Assembly (NCBI GenBank): GCA_963662175.1
Contig: OY759218.1
Location: 50,723,427 to 50,787,426 of the forward strand
Source of the DNA: Aradus depressus
Lineage: Eukaryota > Arthropoda > Insecta > Hemiptera > Aradidae
Length of the DNA: 64,000 nucleotides
Reading direction: 5' to 3'
The notes beneath the pieces were generated by a model. The model was not told the DNA's origin. It worked only from the letters and a program-made list of their open reading frames with translations, and searched no databases. Made by a program: the position numbers and the translations under genes. This document shows positions 32,866 through 43,777 of this stretch, piece after piece (positions within the stretch are counted from its first letter, which is position 1; every line of letters starts with the position of its first letter).

Positions 32866-32903
32866 TTTTTTTCAGTAGGATTAACAGTTTTCGCATAAAT
32901 CGA
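32866..32903 (-). repeat. family C, left part, before an insertion
   Basis: cagtaggattaacagttttc and gcataaatcga; the same C copy resumes at 33565. Confidence 0.75.
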
Positions 32904-33564
32904 TGGTCCCTAAGAAGAAAGTTTATTATTCAGAAAGCGTTGTTCAGAAAGCGCGTCAATAACATATTCGAATAGTTGACCAATAAGGTCGTAATTTAGA
33001 GAAAAAATATTAATTACAAAAAGTTGGCAACACCTTCAGAGCCCATATGAAATTGTTATAGGAGATGGGTAGTTGATCACATTTTTTGTATGTAGCAAGA
33101 GTTTTTTTAGATTTTGAAAGATATTTTTAAAAAAACCGATCCACACCTGGATAGGATTTGGAATTTTTCACTGCCGCAGCGAACGTGTTAATATAATTAG
33201 AACTTAATTATTATTTTTAAAAATAATTATAAATGATAAAAAAAATGTATATAATTTGAAATAATTGAAAAAATATTTATTGATGATTATTTAAAAAAAA
33301 ATTGAAAATAATAAAAATAAATAAAATAGAAAGGAATCTCTTCAGATTTGATGGATCAATTAGGTATTATGAATAATTATATCACTATCAGGTAATAATA
33401 AACATTTTTCTTCCTCTGAAGGTGTTGCCAACCTTTTGTCAATAACATTGTTGTACATTTACCTTATTGATGTTCCCTCTGAATTACGATCTTATTGATC
33501 GACTATTCGAACAGCGTATGTTTTTGACGCGCTTTCTGAATAACGACTTTCTTCTTAGGGACCA
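32904..33564. mobile_element. 661-bp TIR element with TCGA target duplication, inside family C
   Basis: TGGTCCCTAAGAAGAAAGT starts at 32904 and its complement ends at 33564. The inverted arms extend with changes for about 150 bp (gcgcgtcaataacatattcg, gttggcaacaccttcagag on both sides). TCGA lies on both flanks (32900-32903, 33565-33568). The AT-rich centre has no ORF. The superfamily is not decided. Confidence 0.85.
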
Positions 33565-34005
33565 TCGAAATGAAGTAAACGTCTAAAATAATAGATTTCA
33601 GAACGACATTTTAGAACGATATTCGCCATTTATCTCTGTCACGAGGTGACCTTCGAAAATCGTATTTCACGTAAAATGTCCCTTTTAGTTTTCTCGAAAA
33701 AGTTATTTGAAAAGATATTTGATTAGGTCATAAATAGAAGCGGTATCCTATAAAATGTACTTAGGCCCCTAAGTTTTTGTCCGAAGTTAGCACCATGTGA
33801 CCTGTTTCAGATCCATAGCGACTATCGTTTTAGAGTTACACCTTCGCAAAGTTCCAATCACAATCAGACAGACATCATGGCAAAAATGGTCAAAAACCTG
33901 TTCAAGGAACCTTGAAAACGTGAAAATCAGTTGAAAATTCGAGCTCGGATTTTCGCACAATTACAAATACTAAAGGTATAATAAAGTACCAAGTACAGCT
34001 ATAGA
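33565..34005 (-). repeat. family C, right part
   Basis: aagtaaacgtctaaaataat, acgacattttagaacgatat, gattaggtcataaatagaag, tacttaggcccctaag, cagacagacatcatggcaaa, gaaaattcgagctcggattt. Confidence 0.85.
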
Positions 34006-34184
34006 AAGAGCTTAGAATGGGTTCAGATAACAATATTTAAGTAGGCTACACATTTCTGGATGTTCCGTCTCCTAAACTTTAGATAATTGAATTCATATTC
34101 AAAAATTGGACTCTTTCAGGTTCTATTGAATGAGGGGGTCCCCACCGAGCCGAGAGAAATGTTAATCAGACTTCCGAAAATATA

Positions 34185-34505
34185 TATTGAAAAAAAAAAT
34201 CTACGGAGAATCACGGGCAATGTACTTCCCCAGAATGAATTAATAACTAAGTTTTCGCGCTTTCTCTAAACGCAATTGACTGGTTGGTCTAAAAATCAAC
34301 TTTTGACTTACATACAGATTTTTGAATCATACTATATATTGTGTCGATAAATTCATTACTTCGGTAATCATTTGAACTTCATTTCTCCAATTCCTCCCTT
34401 CACTTGTTCTTGTGAGGATCTGGATACACATATATAATTTCGTGTCGAAATATTCTATATGTCGGCAAGTGTCAGGGTTTTTGTATTGAGCCCCGCGTTT
34501 GCTTC
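34185..34505 (-). repeat. family A, tail and monomer
   Basis: ctacggagaatcacgggcaa, tacttccccagaatgaatta, gtgtcgataaattcattact. Confidence 0.8.
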
Positions 34506-35000
34506 ATTCACGCGGGTTAGTCCTATCGAAAAAATGATACCTATCAAAAATGTTCCTTATTAAATTTTAAATCGCTTATATATCCTCAGATCTGCAAAAG
34601 GACCAATAAAACTAAAGTTATAGCGCCCTTAAGAATGTAAAATAAATTTCCGTATGAAATATTTGAAAGTAATGTTTAAACTGTTTCTATAGCAACGATT
34701 TATAAAGTATATTTTTATAATTGGTAATTTTTTTACTAAGGAGGATAAACATAAAGAACAAATATACGTATATCATATACATACAGATCACTCTCTCTCT
34801 CTCTCTCTCTCCCTCCCCCTTCTCAAAATCATTACTGGCATTAAGAAAGTCACTCTCAGAATGACGCCATGAAACAAACAAAACTGCTGACGCCAACTCA
34901 TTACTTTCATATAACCAGTAACCAGTATGGAATGGTTCTTAAAAGGAGGAGGGAGAGAAAGCGAGGTTGGTATAAGGCCTGTTTTGGTCACATCACATAT
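34506..35000 (+). repeat. family C followed by family B palindrome
   Basis: 34506-34735 is the tail half of C (gttagtcctatcgaaaaaat, aaagttatagcgcccttaag). 34775-35000 is B with an expanded CT run at about 34791-34813 (actctctctctctctctctc). Confidence 0.8.
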
Positions 35001-35035
35001 TTAAAAAATACTTAGGATCCTAATTAATATAGAAA

Positions 35036-35338
35036 AAGAATTCATCGGTGAATCAACTGCAATGTACTTCCTCAGAACGAATTAATCAATTAACTTTTGG
35101 CTCCTCCTCCAAACCAGTTGACCGTTTGCACTAAAATTCAACAGTTGACTTACATAGGGGCTCCTAAATCTTCAAACTATATTTTCTGTTGATAAATTAA
35201 TTACATCTGCAATTGTTGGGGTTTTTGCGTTGAGCCCCCTCTGATCCCCCTTCCCTTCTGCCTATTCCGCTGAAAATTAAGGAGTTTCATACTTATGGGT
35301 TTTCGATTTCACATATGAAATATGTGTCAATATACTCG
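35036..35338 (-). repeat. family A, tail and one to two monomers
   Basis: catcggtgaatcaactgcaa, tgtacttcctcagaacgaat, ccagttgaccgtttgcacta; cut by the 129-bp tandem. Confidence 0.8.
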
Positions 35339-35771
35339 TTTTGAGGAACGGAAACAGGAACGTAAGAGAATGAAAGTGAAGTTCTGGTGAGGACCTTCTT
35401 CATAGTCACAGGGCTCCCTAAACCGTAGATCCGCCTCTGCCTAAGAGCTTGGATTGTGAGGAGCCTGTTTTGAGGAACGGAAACAGGAACGTAAGAGAAT
35501 GAAAGTGAAGTTCTGGTGAGGACCTTCTTCATAGTCACAGGGCTCCCTAAACCGTAGATCCGCCTCTGCCTAAGAGCTTGGATTGTGAGGAGCCTGTTTT
35601 GAGGAACGGAAACAGGAACGTAAGAGAATGAAAGTGAAGTTCTGGTGAGGACCTTCTTCATAGTCACAGGGCTCCCTAAACAGTAGATCTGCCACTGCCT
35701 AAAAGCTTGGATTGTGAGGAGCCTGTTTTGAGGAACGGAAACAGGAACGTAAGAGAATGAAAGAGAACTTC
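35339..35771 (-). repeat. 129-bp tandem repeat, three units plus a partial one
   Basis: TTGAGGAACGGAAACAGGAA starts at 35341, 35470, 35599 and 35728, spacing exactly 129. Units are almost identical. As 129 is 43 codons, the minus strand keeps an open frame (35293-35667) repeating KKVLTRTSLSFSYVPVSVPQ. No known domain; the frame is probably a length effect. Confidence 0.95.
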
Positions 35772-35965
35772 TGTCTTTAACGATATAGAACGTGCCAAGT
35801 TTTATGAAATGGCTTTTGAAATATACAATAGGATCTTTGACCGTCGCTACTTGGAATACGGGCTGATTGTTCTACAGATTTTATGGCTCACAGAACCAGC
35901 GTCGACTCGAAAATTAGTTAATTGAAAACTGAAATTTTGACTGATGAAAAAACATGAAAAACTTA
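35772..35965. other. unassigned
   Basis: Short stretch between the tandem and a B palindrome; nothing recognised. Confidence 0.4.
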
Positions 35966-35967
35966 CT

Positions 35968-36800
35968 AATATGATGTGGCCTTAAAAGGACTTTCTTATA
36001 CCAACCATTTTTGTACACATCACTCTCTCTGGCCGCCCCCCACTCAAATTAATTTCATCCTGGCAACTGGATATAAAAAAGTCCTCTCAGAATTACGCTG
36101 TGGAGTATGAAATGAATTTGAGAGTGGGGAGTGGAGGGAGAGTACTCTGTGCGAAAGAAGTTGGTACAAGAAAGTCTTGTAATTGCCACATTACGTATAG
36201 GTATGTATTTTTTATTCTTTTTAATAAAAAAAAATAACATTAATATAAATATATTTTGAAATTCGTTGCTTTGCATTCTAAACATTACTTGGAAATATTT
36301 CCTATGGATATTTATTGTAGATATTTGGGCCGCTTTAACTTTGTTCAAATTGATCCTATCTCAACTCTGAGGACATAAGCCATTGGAAATTTTATAAGGA
36401 ACAAATCCAGGGAGAACCAATTTTCTCTAGCACCTATCGTTTTCACGAAAATAAAACAAATGTCTGAAAAATAGGTTTCGAAATGTCATTTAAGGATGGT
36501 TTTTAGCTTGTATCTCGCAAACCAAGCAACATACAAAAAAGCGTATTTCTTAAAAAATAAGTCTTTTATTATTCTCTACAATTTACTGCCGGAAAAAGTT
36601 TCAATTAAGTCATAACTATAAGTGATATTTCGTAAAATGTACTTAGGCCCCGAAATAAATTGGTCTTAATTTTTGTTTAATTACGGGCAGTATCCGAGAT
36701 CTAACTGATGTGACATCTTCATTCAAAATTTGACAGTGGACTTTGAAGTTCTGTTGAAAATTTGATCTCGGATTTTCGCAGGATTGAATACCTTCTTATA
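35968..36800 (-). repeat. family B palindrome followed by long family C
   Basis: 35968-36195: gatgtggccttaaaaggact, cttataccaaccatttttgt, gagagtactctgtgcgaaag, ttgccacattacgtat. 36230-36800: ggccgctttaactttgttca, tgaggacataagccattgga, cgaaatgtcatttaaggatg, tgtacttaggccccgaaata, gttgaaaatttgatctcgga. Confidence 0.85.
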
Positions 36801-37288
36801 CTAAATGTATAATAATTTCGGGTGGTGTATCCCGTTATTGCTAACGAAATGATTTACCGTCTTCTGAGGATTGTTAGAGGCACTTGAAATTTTGAAGAAG
36901 GGGGGGGGGGGGGTTGAGGTGGAGAAAAGTGAAGACCTTATTAATATTAATCTGGGAATTTCCCGAAATTCTGGGCCTTCTAACAGATGACAGTATTACA
37001 GTGAGTTAGATTTCGAAGCTGCTACCAAGCAACAGTTTGTCTCTCACGGTTCAATTCTTTCTTCAAAGTTCATTATAGGATCATTGGAACTTGTCTCCAT
37101 ATCCCACCAATACTTAATCTGAGTTTAACAGAACACCTATAAAAGTCTTAAAGCATCGCGGAAGGTGAGAGCGAGGGGGCTTCGAATATTGAGAGTGGCG
37201 GTCAAACCTCAAATAAATAAAATAAAAGTGAAAACATATAGATAAATGAGAAAATAAATAAATGGAAACATAAGTAATTGTTAACAAC
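36801..37288. other. unassigned; G-run at 36900-36913
   Basis: No gene or family recognised. Confidence 0.4.
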
Positions 37289-37372
37289 CGAGAGGGCACG
37301 GTAGAGGTAGTATACTATTTAATTCAAGATCGCGGGTTCGAAAACCGGTCAAGGACCTTAGGTTTTTTATCT
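37289..37372 (+). mobile_element. tRNA-derived SINE, head only
   Basis: gagagggcacggtagaggta (A box area), atcgcgggttcgaaaaccgg (B box), ttttttatctgggaggtg. Confidence 0.8.
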
Positions 37373-37379
37373 GGGAGGT

Positions 37380-37505
37380 GAAAAAATTCTGAAAGTGACT
37401 GCCTTATACTCAGTAACGCTAGTATGAAATAAATGGGAGGGAAAGTGATCTGTGCAAAAGTGGTCGGTATATAAACCCTAGTTATAGGCACATCACATAT
37501 AATTT
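37380..37505. repeat. family B, right half
   Basis: ttctgaaagtgactgcctta, cagtaacgctagtatgaaat, aagtggtcggtata, gcacatcacata. The left half is missing. Confidence 0.75.
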
Positions 37506-37571
37506 ATTTTTTATTCGTTACTATGGGTTACAAATTGAAAATTACTTTAAAATATAGACAAGTAGAAAATT

Positions 37572-37770
37572 AGAGGGCGCCGGTAGCTCAGAGGTAGTAT
37601 GCTGGCCTACTCAGCTTAAGATCTCGGGTTCAAAACCTTTGTTGATTTTCTATCTGGGATATGAATAAACATAGGTAGGCCAAATTTAGGAATGAGCGCT
37701 CTGGTATTAGGCGATATGACCTCGTAGGTACTTAGGTGTAAACACTAGCCCTCCCAATATATCTATCTAT
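37572..37770 (+). mobile_element. tRNA-derived SINE, internally shortened
   Basis: agggcgccggtagctcagag, ctcgggttcaaaacc, tatctgggatatg, then a jump to gagcgctctggtattaggcg. A tatc microsatellite follows at 37755-37775. Confidence 0.85.
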
Positions 37771-37799
37771 CTATCCGTCGAACAGGGATATGGGAAAAA

Positions 37800-38398
37800 G
37801 TAAAAAAAGTCATCAGTGAATCATTGTCAATGTACTTCCCCAACACAAATTGATCAATTAAGATTTTGCTCTCCCAAAACTAATTGATCGTTTGAGTAAC
37901 ACATCAGGTAGTTGACTTTAGTGGCGATACATTCATTAAATCGGCAGTTATAAGGGAATTAAGTTGAGCCCTTCTTCTCTGGTCCCTCCAGATCCCTTCT
38001 ATCGATTTTCCGGAGAGTTGATAGGAACCATTCTTATGGGGGTTTGAATTTAAATATAAAATTTAATGTGTTTTGAAAATTTAATAAACCTATTTTCTTT
38101 ACCAATTCAATACAACGGCAGAGTTTTCGGGTTAACCCTCCCTCCTAAAGGGGGGTTCCAATTCAACCAATTTGAAAATCAATACTTCCTTACGGGGTCC
38201 TGGCAACACATAAAATTTCGTGTCGATACATTCATTGTATCGGTAGGTAGCAATCGCGTAAACAGCCACACAGAAATTTTTTTTTTTTCCATTTTTGAAA
38301 TCAGGGAATCAGAAAACATGAAATTTTGTGAAAAATCAACATTGAATTTCCGATCGATTACATAACTTCCTCTATACTTTGTATAGCTAGGCAAGGGA
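37800..38398 (-). repeat. family A, full copy
   Basis: catcagtgaatcattgtcaa, gtacttccccaacacaaatt; monomers; head gaaaacatgaaattttgtga, cttcctctatactttgtata. Confidence 0.85.
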
Positions 38399-38399
38399 A

Positions 38400-38738
38400 A
38401 ATATTGAATTTCAATAAAAGAATTGTAATTTGAAAAGAAATTCATTAAAAGCAAGATTAAGATTGGAGTGAACAGCCCACGACAATGAGCTGGGTTCTCT
38501 ATAGTAACCCTATTGAAATTCACACCTTCAGAATACAATACCGCATGTAATATCAAGATTTTCATTTTAACGTGGACTCTGGGAAAGGGTTATAACAGAT
38601 ACGAACTTCAAAATTAATTTTAGATTCTGGACTAGTAATGAGAGAGATCGGATGGGAGAATATTAATGGAGATAAAAGCTTTTCGGAATTAGTAGTTTTC
38701 CAAATTAAAATATAAGATTTGTCTATGATACATTCAAA
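38400..38738. other. no recognised feature
   Basis: Minus-strand frame 38179-38565 mostly overlaps the family A copy and is not believed. Confidence 0.4.
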
Positions 38739-38739
38739 T

Positions 38740-39130
38740 ACCAACCACTTTATTACAGATCAATCTCCCTCCCCCTCTCCCCTCTCAAATTCATTTCAAA
38801 CTGGCATTATTGGGTATATGAAAGTAATTTGATTCTCAGAGTGATTTTTTTAAAAATAATTTTTAATAAAAAATTATATATTGCTGCTCTGTAATACAAT
38901 TTAAAAATTACTTTGAAATATTCTCAATTGACATTTATTGTACATTTTTGAGGCGCAATAACATTGGCCATAAGGATCCTATCTCAATTCTGAGGACAAC
39001 TAGCGATTGTGAATGTATTAAGGAATATTTTTGGTGAGAAGCATATTTTCGATAGGACTAACCATTTTCGCGTAAAGCAGGGAAACGAAAAAAAAATGAG
39101 TTTAAAGACGACATTTGAGGACGGTAACTG
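38740..39130 (-). repeat. half family B followed by family C
   Basis: 38742-38850: accaaccactttattacaga, ccctctcaaattcatttcaa, ggtatatgaaagtaat. 38860-39130: gaggcgcaataacattggcc, tctgaggacaactagcgatt, taggactaaccattttcgcg. Confidence 0.8.
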
Positions 39131-39226
39131 AAATGAATAGAAAATAAATTAATAAAGATTCAAAAACAGAGATTATAATTTAAAATCGTGAACGGACATT
39201 TTTGTGTTTCCCTCCCTGAGTTCTCT

Positions 39227-39460
39227 CTATTCTTTACCAAAAGTTTTGATTTGGTCACACTTAAGTAAAAAGTTTTTACTGAAATTTAGTATGTAGTCCA
39301 GTAGGAGCTCAACATTTAGGTCTTCCTGGATTTGGAGGATGGAGGTGTCCCTCGAGTAGCTACCAACCAATCTAAGGCATTTGTTTTGGGCCACTTGAAG
39401 AGTTTTCAAGTTGGTATTGCTTGCAAAGACTGGGCCACACTTCTTAAAATGTATATTCAT
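39227..39460 (-). pseudogene. Jockey-type RT C-terminal fragment
   Basis: KCGPVFASNTNLKTLQVAQN, KCLRLVGSYSRDTSILQIQE and DLNVELLLDYILNFSKNFLL match the region after the RT palm in Jockey-type ORF2 (the YGxxLWxxA, LQxxQNKxLR, DLNIxxL series). No start of its own; short and isolated. Confidence 0.75.
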
Positions 39461-39464
39461 ATAA

Positions 39465-40005
39465 TTTGCATTGAATATTTATAATAATAAACACATGTTA
39501 ATATACACTATTTTCTATTACTGATCGATAAAATGATACCTATTTTCTTTAATGAAAGACAAAATATTAATATGACGTCTGATGTCAATTAGCAGTTATT
39601 GGCGACGAAAATTGTTTAATAAATACGAAATGTTTTTATTGAGGGCACATAAAGCTATGTATCCTCTAAACATTGCAGACGAATAAATGTCCCAACAGCT
39701 TTTATTACTCTTTGGTAATTTAATTTGAGTAGTCAATTATGACTGGGAGCGGCAAGAAGTCTTAAAACTGGGAGGAGTAAATAACACAAAATGAGATACA
39801 TTTTAGTTTTTCATTTTGTAAGTACACAATTGAAGCTTAATTAAGCTTCATTTGTCTCCCTTACAAAATACATAAAAATTAATTACAGAAAATTTTATTA
39901 GTTTCTCTTGGCAACTGTAGAAAGTTGATTACTTAAGAAATGGGGCTTTATATTGAGCAAGTCCCACTTATCCGGAATAACGTTTTTAAATGGAATATAA
40001 GAGGA
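39465..40005. other. AT-rich DNA with a perfect palindrome
   Basis: TGAAGCTTAATTAAGCTTCA at 39831-39850 lies inside a wider interrupted inverted repeat (39812-39872). No gene. Confidence 0.6.
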
Positions 40006-40077
40006 ACCTACTTCGTATAGCTAGAGAAATAAAAGTCTATATTTACACACTTATATATATATATAATACTTATTTTT

Positions 40078-40345
40078 GGTAGGGCTGGTGTGTACACCTA
40101 TGGTACAACTGTGGGAGTCCTTAATTTGGACTACCCAGGTTTAGTTACCTAGCGTCTTTAACGAGTACCTGACATCGCAAAGGCTCGGGATCATCGCTTA
40201 ACGTTCCATTCAAAGGACGGCGTGCTCATGTTTTTTTTACCTCTCAGATAAAATAAACTGGGGGGCCTCGGCCGAGTTTCGAACCCGCGTTCTTGAGCTC
40301 AGTAAGCAAACACGCATACCATTGAGCTACCAGCGCTCTCAATAT
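40078..40345 (-). mobile_element. tRNA-derived SINE, near full length
   Basis: On the minus strand: gagagcgctggtagctcaat (A box), gaacgcgggttcgaaactcg (B box), ggccgaggcccc, gaggtaaaaaaaacatgagc, ttgaatggaacgttaagcga, gtactcgttaaagacgctag, acccaggt-type end. The tRNA part is the best kept of all copies. Confidence 0.85.
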
Positions 40346-40377
40346 TCACCTAAGGGTGTCTACATTTGTTTATATAC

Positions 40378-40755
40378 AATGTACTTCCCCAGAACGAATT
40401 GTTCAATTATGTTTTTGCTCTCCCTCTAAAACCAATCAACCGTTTTGGCTATAAATCACTAGTTGATTTACACAGGGATTTCTGAATCCTCATAAGAAAT
40501 TTTGTGTTGAAATATTAAGCTAAGTTGATTCCCCCTCCTCAGATTTTGCCAATTATGAGGACAATTGTTAGGTATCATCCTTATCGAGTTTTGGAAACAC
40601 ATATGAAATTTCATGTCGATACTTTCATGTTATCGGGAGTTATCGTGTCGACTGACCCACATACACACAGGATTTTGTTTTTATGTGTAAAGATCTTAGC
40701 TCTCGGTAGAAGCTAATGTGAGACCGTCAGATAATATAATAGTTGGGGAAGTAAG
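40378..40755 (-). repeat. family A, tail and monomers
   Basis: tgtacttccccagaacgaat, gtcgatactttcatgttatc, ggagttatcgtgtcgactga. The region to 40755 ends in an altered head. Confidence 0.75.
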
Positions 40756-40895
40756 ACTCCTCTCTGTGTTCGTGAACACGAGAAATATCAACAGAATGAT
40801 TATATGGAACGGAATTGTATATTGTATCCAGAACACCATAAGAATGACACCTAGTCATTTTCAGGGAAAGTAATGGGCAAAATACATGATGGCAG
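40740..40895 (+). repeat. family A, interior, cut by the RTE-like element
   Basis: gttcgtgaacacgagaaata, accataagaatgacacctag, tcattttcagggaaag. The same A copy seems to resume at about 41566 (gggaggggg, aacaataactgccgaagtaa). Confidence 0.65.
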
Positions 40896-41562
40896 GTGGA
40901 AGACGAAGAAGAGATCTGAACCCTCTTCAAGTTGCCGACTATTCATTCGAGACGGTTAAGGGCTTTGTCTACCTGGGCTCTTATATAGAACGGGCCAACG
41001 ATGTGGGCGCAGAGGTGAGCCGGCGGATACTGGCGGCCAGCCGGTTACTATGGCCTCCAGTCACAATTTAAATCCCGGCTATGCTCCCCAGGGACACGAA
41101 GGTGCTGCTGTATAAGATGCTTGTGCGGTCAATTCTGACATACGGGTCGGAGACGTGGACCGTCACCGTGGCGGAAGATAGACGTCTTGACATCTTAGAG
41201 AGGAGAATACACCGCAGGATCTACGGCTCCACCCAGGTAGAGGGCATTTGGCGCATCCGATTCAACCAGGAGTTGTACGCACTCTATACGAGATGATTAA
41301 AGTTGCCAGACTCCGTTGGGGGGACACGTAAGACGGATGGACGAGGACTTTACACCAAGGAAACTCATGAATATGCCACCAGAGGGTACAATAAGAGTGG
41401 GACGACCCAGAAGAAGATGGCTGGAGACAGTGAATAGAGACGCAAGACGGTTTGGTGCGGTGGGCTGGTGGAGACTGGCCCAGGACAGAGCTGCATGGGG
41501 ACATTTCCTGGAGGAAGTCAAAGCTCTTGATGGGATGTAGCGCCTATGATGATGATGGGGAG
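40886..41562 (+). pseudogene. RTE-like non-LTR retrotransposon, 3' end of the RT ORF
   Basis: Three pieces of one ORF: FVYLGSYIERANDVGAEVSR; then, after a stop at 41069 in the same frame, TKVLLYKMLVRSILTYGSET, WTVTVAEDRRLDILERRIHR, RIYGSTQVEGIWRIRFNQEL; then, after two frameshifts near 41285 and 41320, GGHVRRMDEDFTPRKLM and RVGRPRRRWLETVNRDARRF. This series (FxYLGS, YGSETWT, ERxILRRIYG, GHVxRM, GRPRxRWxD) is the C-terminal part of RTE-type ORFs. The ATGATGATGG end at 41548-41558 fits the short-repeat 3' tails of RTE elements. It is more GC-rich than its surroundings. Confidence 0.85.
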
Positions 41563-41605
41563 GGGGCGGTGACTTAACACAAAAACAATAACTGCCGAAG
41601 TAATG

Positions 41606-41713
41606 AATAAATAAAACAAACTTTTTATTTCACAAAAAAGTGTATACTTAAACTACTGGTTTCGGCATTACACCATTGTCAGGTTTAGTTATAGTCAGTT
41701 TGCTAACGTTTCT
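41606..41713 (-). mobile_element. PLE terminal arm fragment
   Basis: aataaataaaacaaactttt, aaactactggtttcggcatt, caccattgtcaggtttagtt, cagtttgctaacg: same as the left arm at 2890-3030. It interrupts a family A monomer. The hammerhead-like core has a changed base (CTGACAA). Confidence 0.85.
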
Positions 41714-41734
41714 TATACGTTATGAAACACATTT

Positions 41735-41926
41735 GTTTAGACGTTTGCTTGATTTACGCGAAAAAGGTTAGTCTCATCAAAAAATTGGTTTCCACCATAA
41801 ATGTCCATTGCTAAATTTCCAGTCACTAGCGTGACCTTATATTTGAGATAAAAGTAATGTAAAATGCCTTTCCGTAGGAAATATTTCGTAGAAATGTTTA
41901 AATTGTAACAAATTTAATAATATATT
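41735..41926 (+). repeat. family C, middle to tail
   Basis: agacgtttgcttgatttacg, catcaaaaaattggtttcca, cctttccgtaggaaatattt. Confidence 0.8.
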
Positions 41927-42417
41927 TTACTTCCACAGCTATATAAAGGGGAAGTTATGTAATCTATCAAAAATTCAGTTATGTAATCTGTCAAAAATTC
42001 AATTATGTAATCTGTCAAAAATTCAATCTCTAGATTGATTCCAAATATGAAGAAAAAAAATGTCTGTCTATGAACAAGATAACTCCCGATAGAATGAATG
42101 TATCGACACGAAATTTTATATGTGTGACCAAAATCCCGTAAAGAGGACACTTATCAATTTTCAGTGGAAGAGGAACTGGAAATTATAGGAGGGGCAAAAC
42201 TCAAAAACTCCAATAACTGCCGATGAAATGAATGTATCAACATGAAATTTCATTTTTAAACTCAAACCCCAATAAGAACATACTTTGTCAAATTTCAGAA
42301 GGGGGCTTCAGGGTTGGGAGCTCAAACGTTCGACTAGTATTGGAGGAGGAGCGAAAAGTTAATCGATTAATGCTTTCTGGGGAAGTACATTGCCGGTGAT
42401 TCACCTACGACTTTTTT
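41927..42417 (+). repeat. family A, full short copy
   Basis: Head acttccacagctatataaag; the next 25 bp (ttatgtaatctgtcaaaaat) are present three times in tandem; two monomers; tail tttctggggaagtacattgc and cggtgattcacctacgac. 491 bp. Confidence 0.9.
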
Positions 42418-42464
42418 ATTATGTAATCCTTAGAAACACCGCTGTACGATGAACTCAATTTTAG

Positions 42465-42815
42465 AAGATTGGGGAGGGACTGTGACCTGTACAAAAGTGA
42501 TTGGTATAAGAAAGTAAAATGTAGTTAGGTCCCGAAGGAATGTGGTCTCAATTTTCGATTGATATCGGCCAAAATCTAATCAGTCTTAAGTAAGAACATG
42601 TGACCCCTTCATTCCAAATTTCAAGTTCATAGCTCCAATCATTTTCGCGGTAGAGAGCTCACAACTTTTCAATCACATACACACACACGCACAGACAGAC
42701 ATCATCGCGAAATGGTCAAAACGAATTATTTGGATCTTGAAACATGAAAATCCGTTGAAAACTCGATTTCGGATTTTCGCATTATTACAATACTATAGTT
42801 ATAAGAAAATAAAAA
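42465..42815 (-). repeat. end of family B joined to family C head half
   Basis: 42468-42512: ggagggactgtgacctgtac, gtgattggtataagaaagt. 42513-42815: taggtcccgaaggaatgtgg, cattcgcgg-like, cacacacacgcacagacaga, gaaaactcgatttcggattt, tactatagttataagaaaat. Confidence 0.85.
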
Positions 42816-43085
42816 TAATGAAGTAAATCATCTGTGACATCAGTGTATCTTTTTCAAATTGTAACAATAGTACAGTATCGTGAGCGACATAAATGAAATC
42901 TAGAATTACATGGGCTTCTTGAAGGCAGTGTTAGGTCACGCCATTAAAATTTATAATACGAATCTTGTCTGCTCACGAAAAGGGGAGACACTAATAAACT
43001 GAGTTGTATCATGTCAGGGAATGAAGACATGAAGTCAAGACATCTATTGTAAATGTTGAGAGGGGAAACATTCAGACAAACCTCC
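42816..43085. other. unassigned
   Basis: Nothing recognised. Confidence 0.4.
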
Positions 43086-43089
43086 AACT

Positions 43090-43640
43090 TGTCCGTCAAT
43101 CACAGAAAAAGTCCCCACAACAAATTGATCAATTAACTTTGCGCTAATATTCAACAGTTGACTTACATGAGGGCTCCTAAATCCTTATACTAAATTTTGT
43201 GTCGGTACATTCATTACATCGGTAGTTATTGGGGTTTTTGAGTCGAGCCAGCACTCTGATCCCCCCTTCCCTTCTGCCGATTCAGCTGAAAGTTGAATTG
43301 TTGTGTCATCCTTGTGGGGTTGTGGTCACACATATAATATTCCATGTCGATTCATTTACTCTATTCGCAGTTATTAGAGTTTTTATTTTAAACCTCCTCC
43401 ATAATCCCTTCCCTCCCTTTGGTGAATTTGGCTGAAAAACAATAGATGTCATTGTTAGAGGGTTCTGGGTTCAAATAAAAAATGTGGTATCGATAAATTC
43501 ATTTTATCGGGAAATATCGTATTCACAGATACAGAAGACATTTTTCTTTTCATATTTAGGATCTAAAAGTCGGAAAACATGAAATTCCGTTGAAAACTCC
43601 GCATTGAATTTTTGATTGATTACATAATTTATATTTTTAT
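43090..43640 (-). repeat. family A, near full copy
   Basis: gtccgtcaatcacagaaaaa, three monomers (gtcggtacattcattacatc, gtcgattcatttactctatt, tatcgataaattcattttat), head gaaaacatgaaattccgttg. The terminal head hairpin is lost. Confidence 0.85.
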
Positions 43641-43777
43641 ATATAAAATCTAATAAAGCTACTACAACTACAAGGAATGTATAGAGTAACAAAAACAAGG
43701 GATTCCCCGTCATTACCTAAAAACCCCCTCCATATCTGTACCTTCTACCCTGTCAACCAATTCTGTCAGTTTGTAAG

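Noticed and set aside
35293..35667. 124-aa protein with three 43-aa repeats as a repeat protein gene
   Set aside because: Explained by a 129-bp unit being a multiple of three; no start context, no domain.
37573..37640. Functional tRNA gene
   Set aside because: A and B boxes are present but the acceptor stem does not close and the sequence continues as a SINE body seen in six other places.
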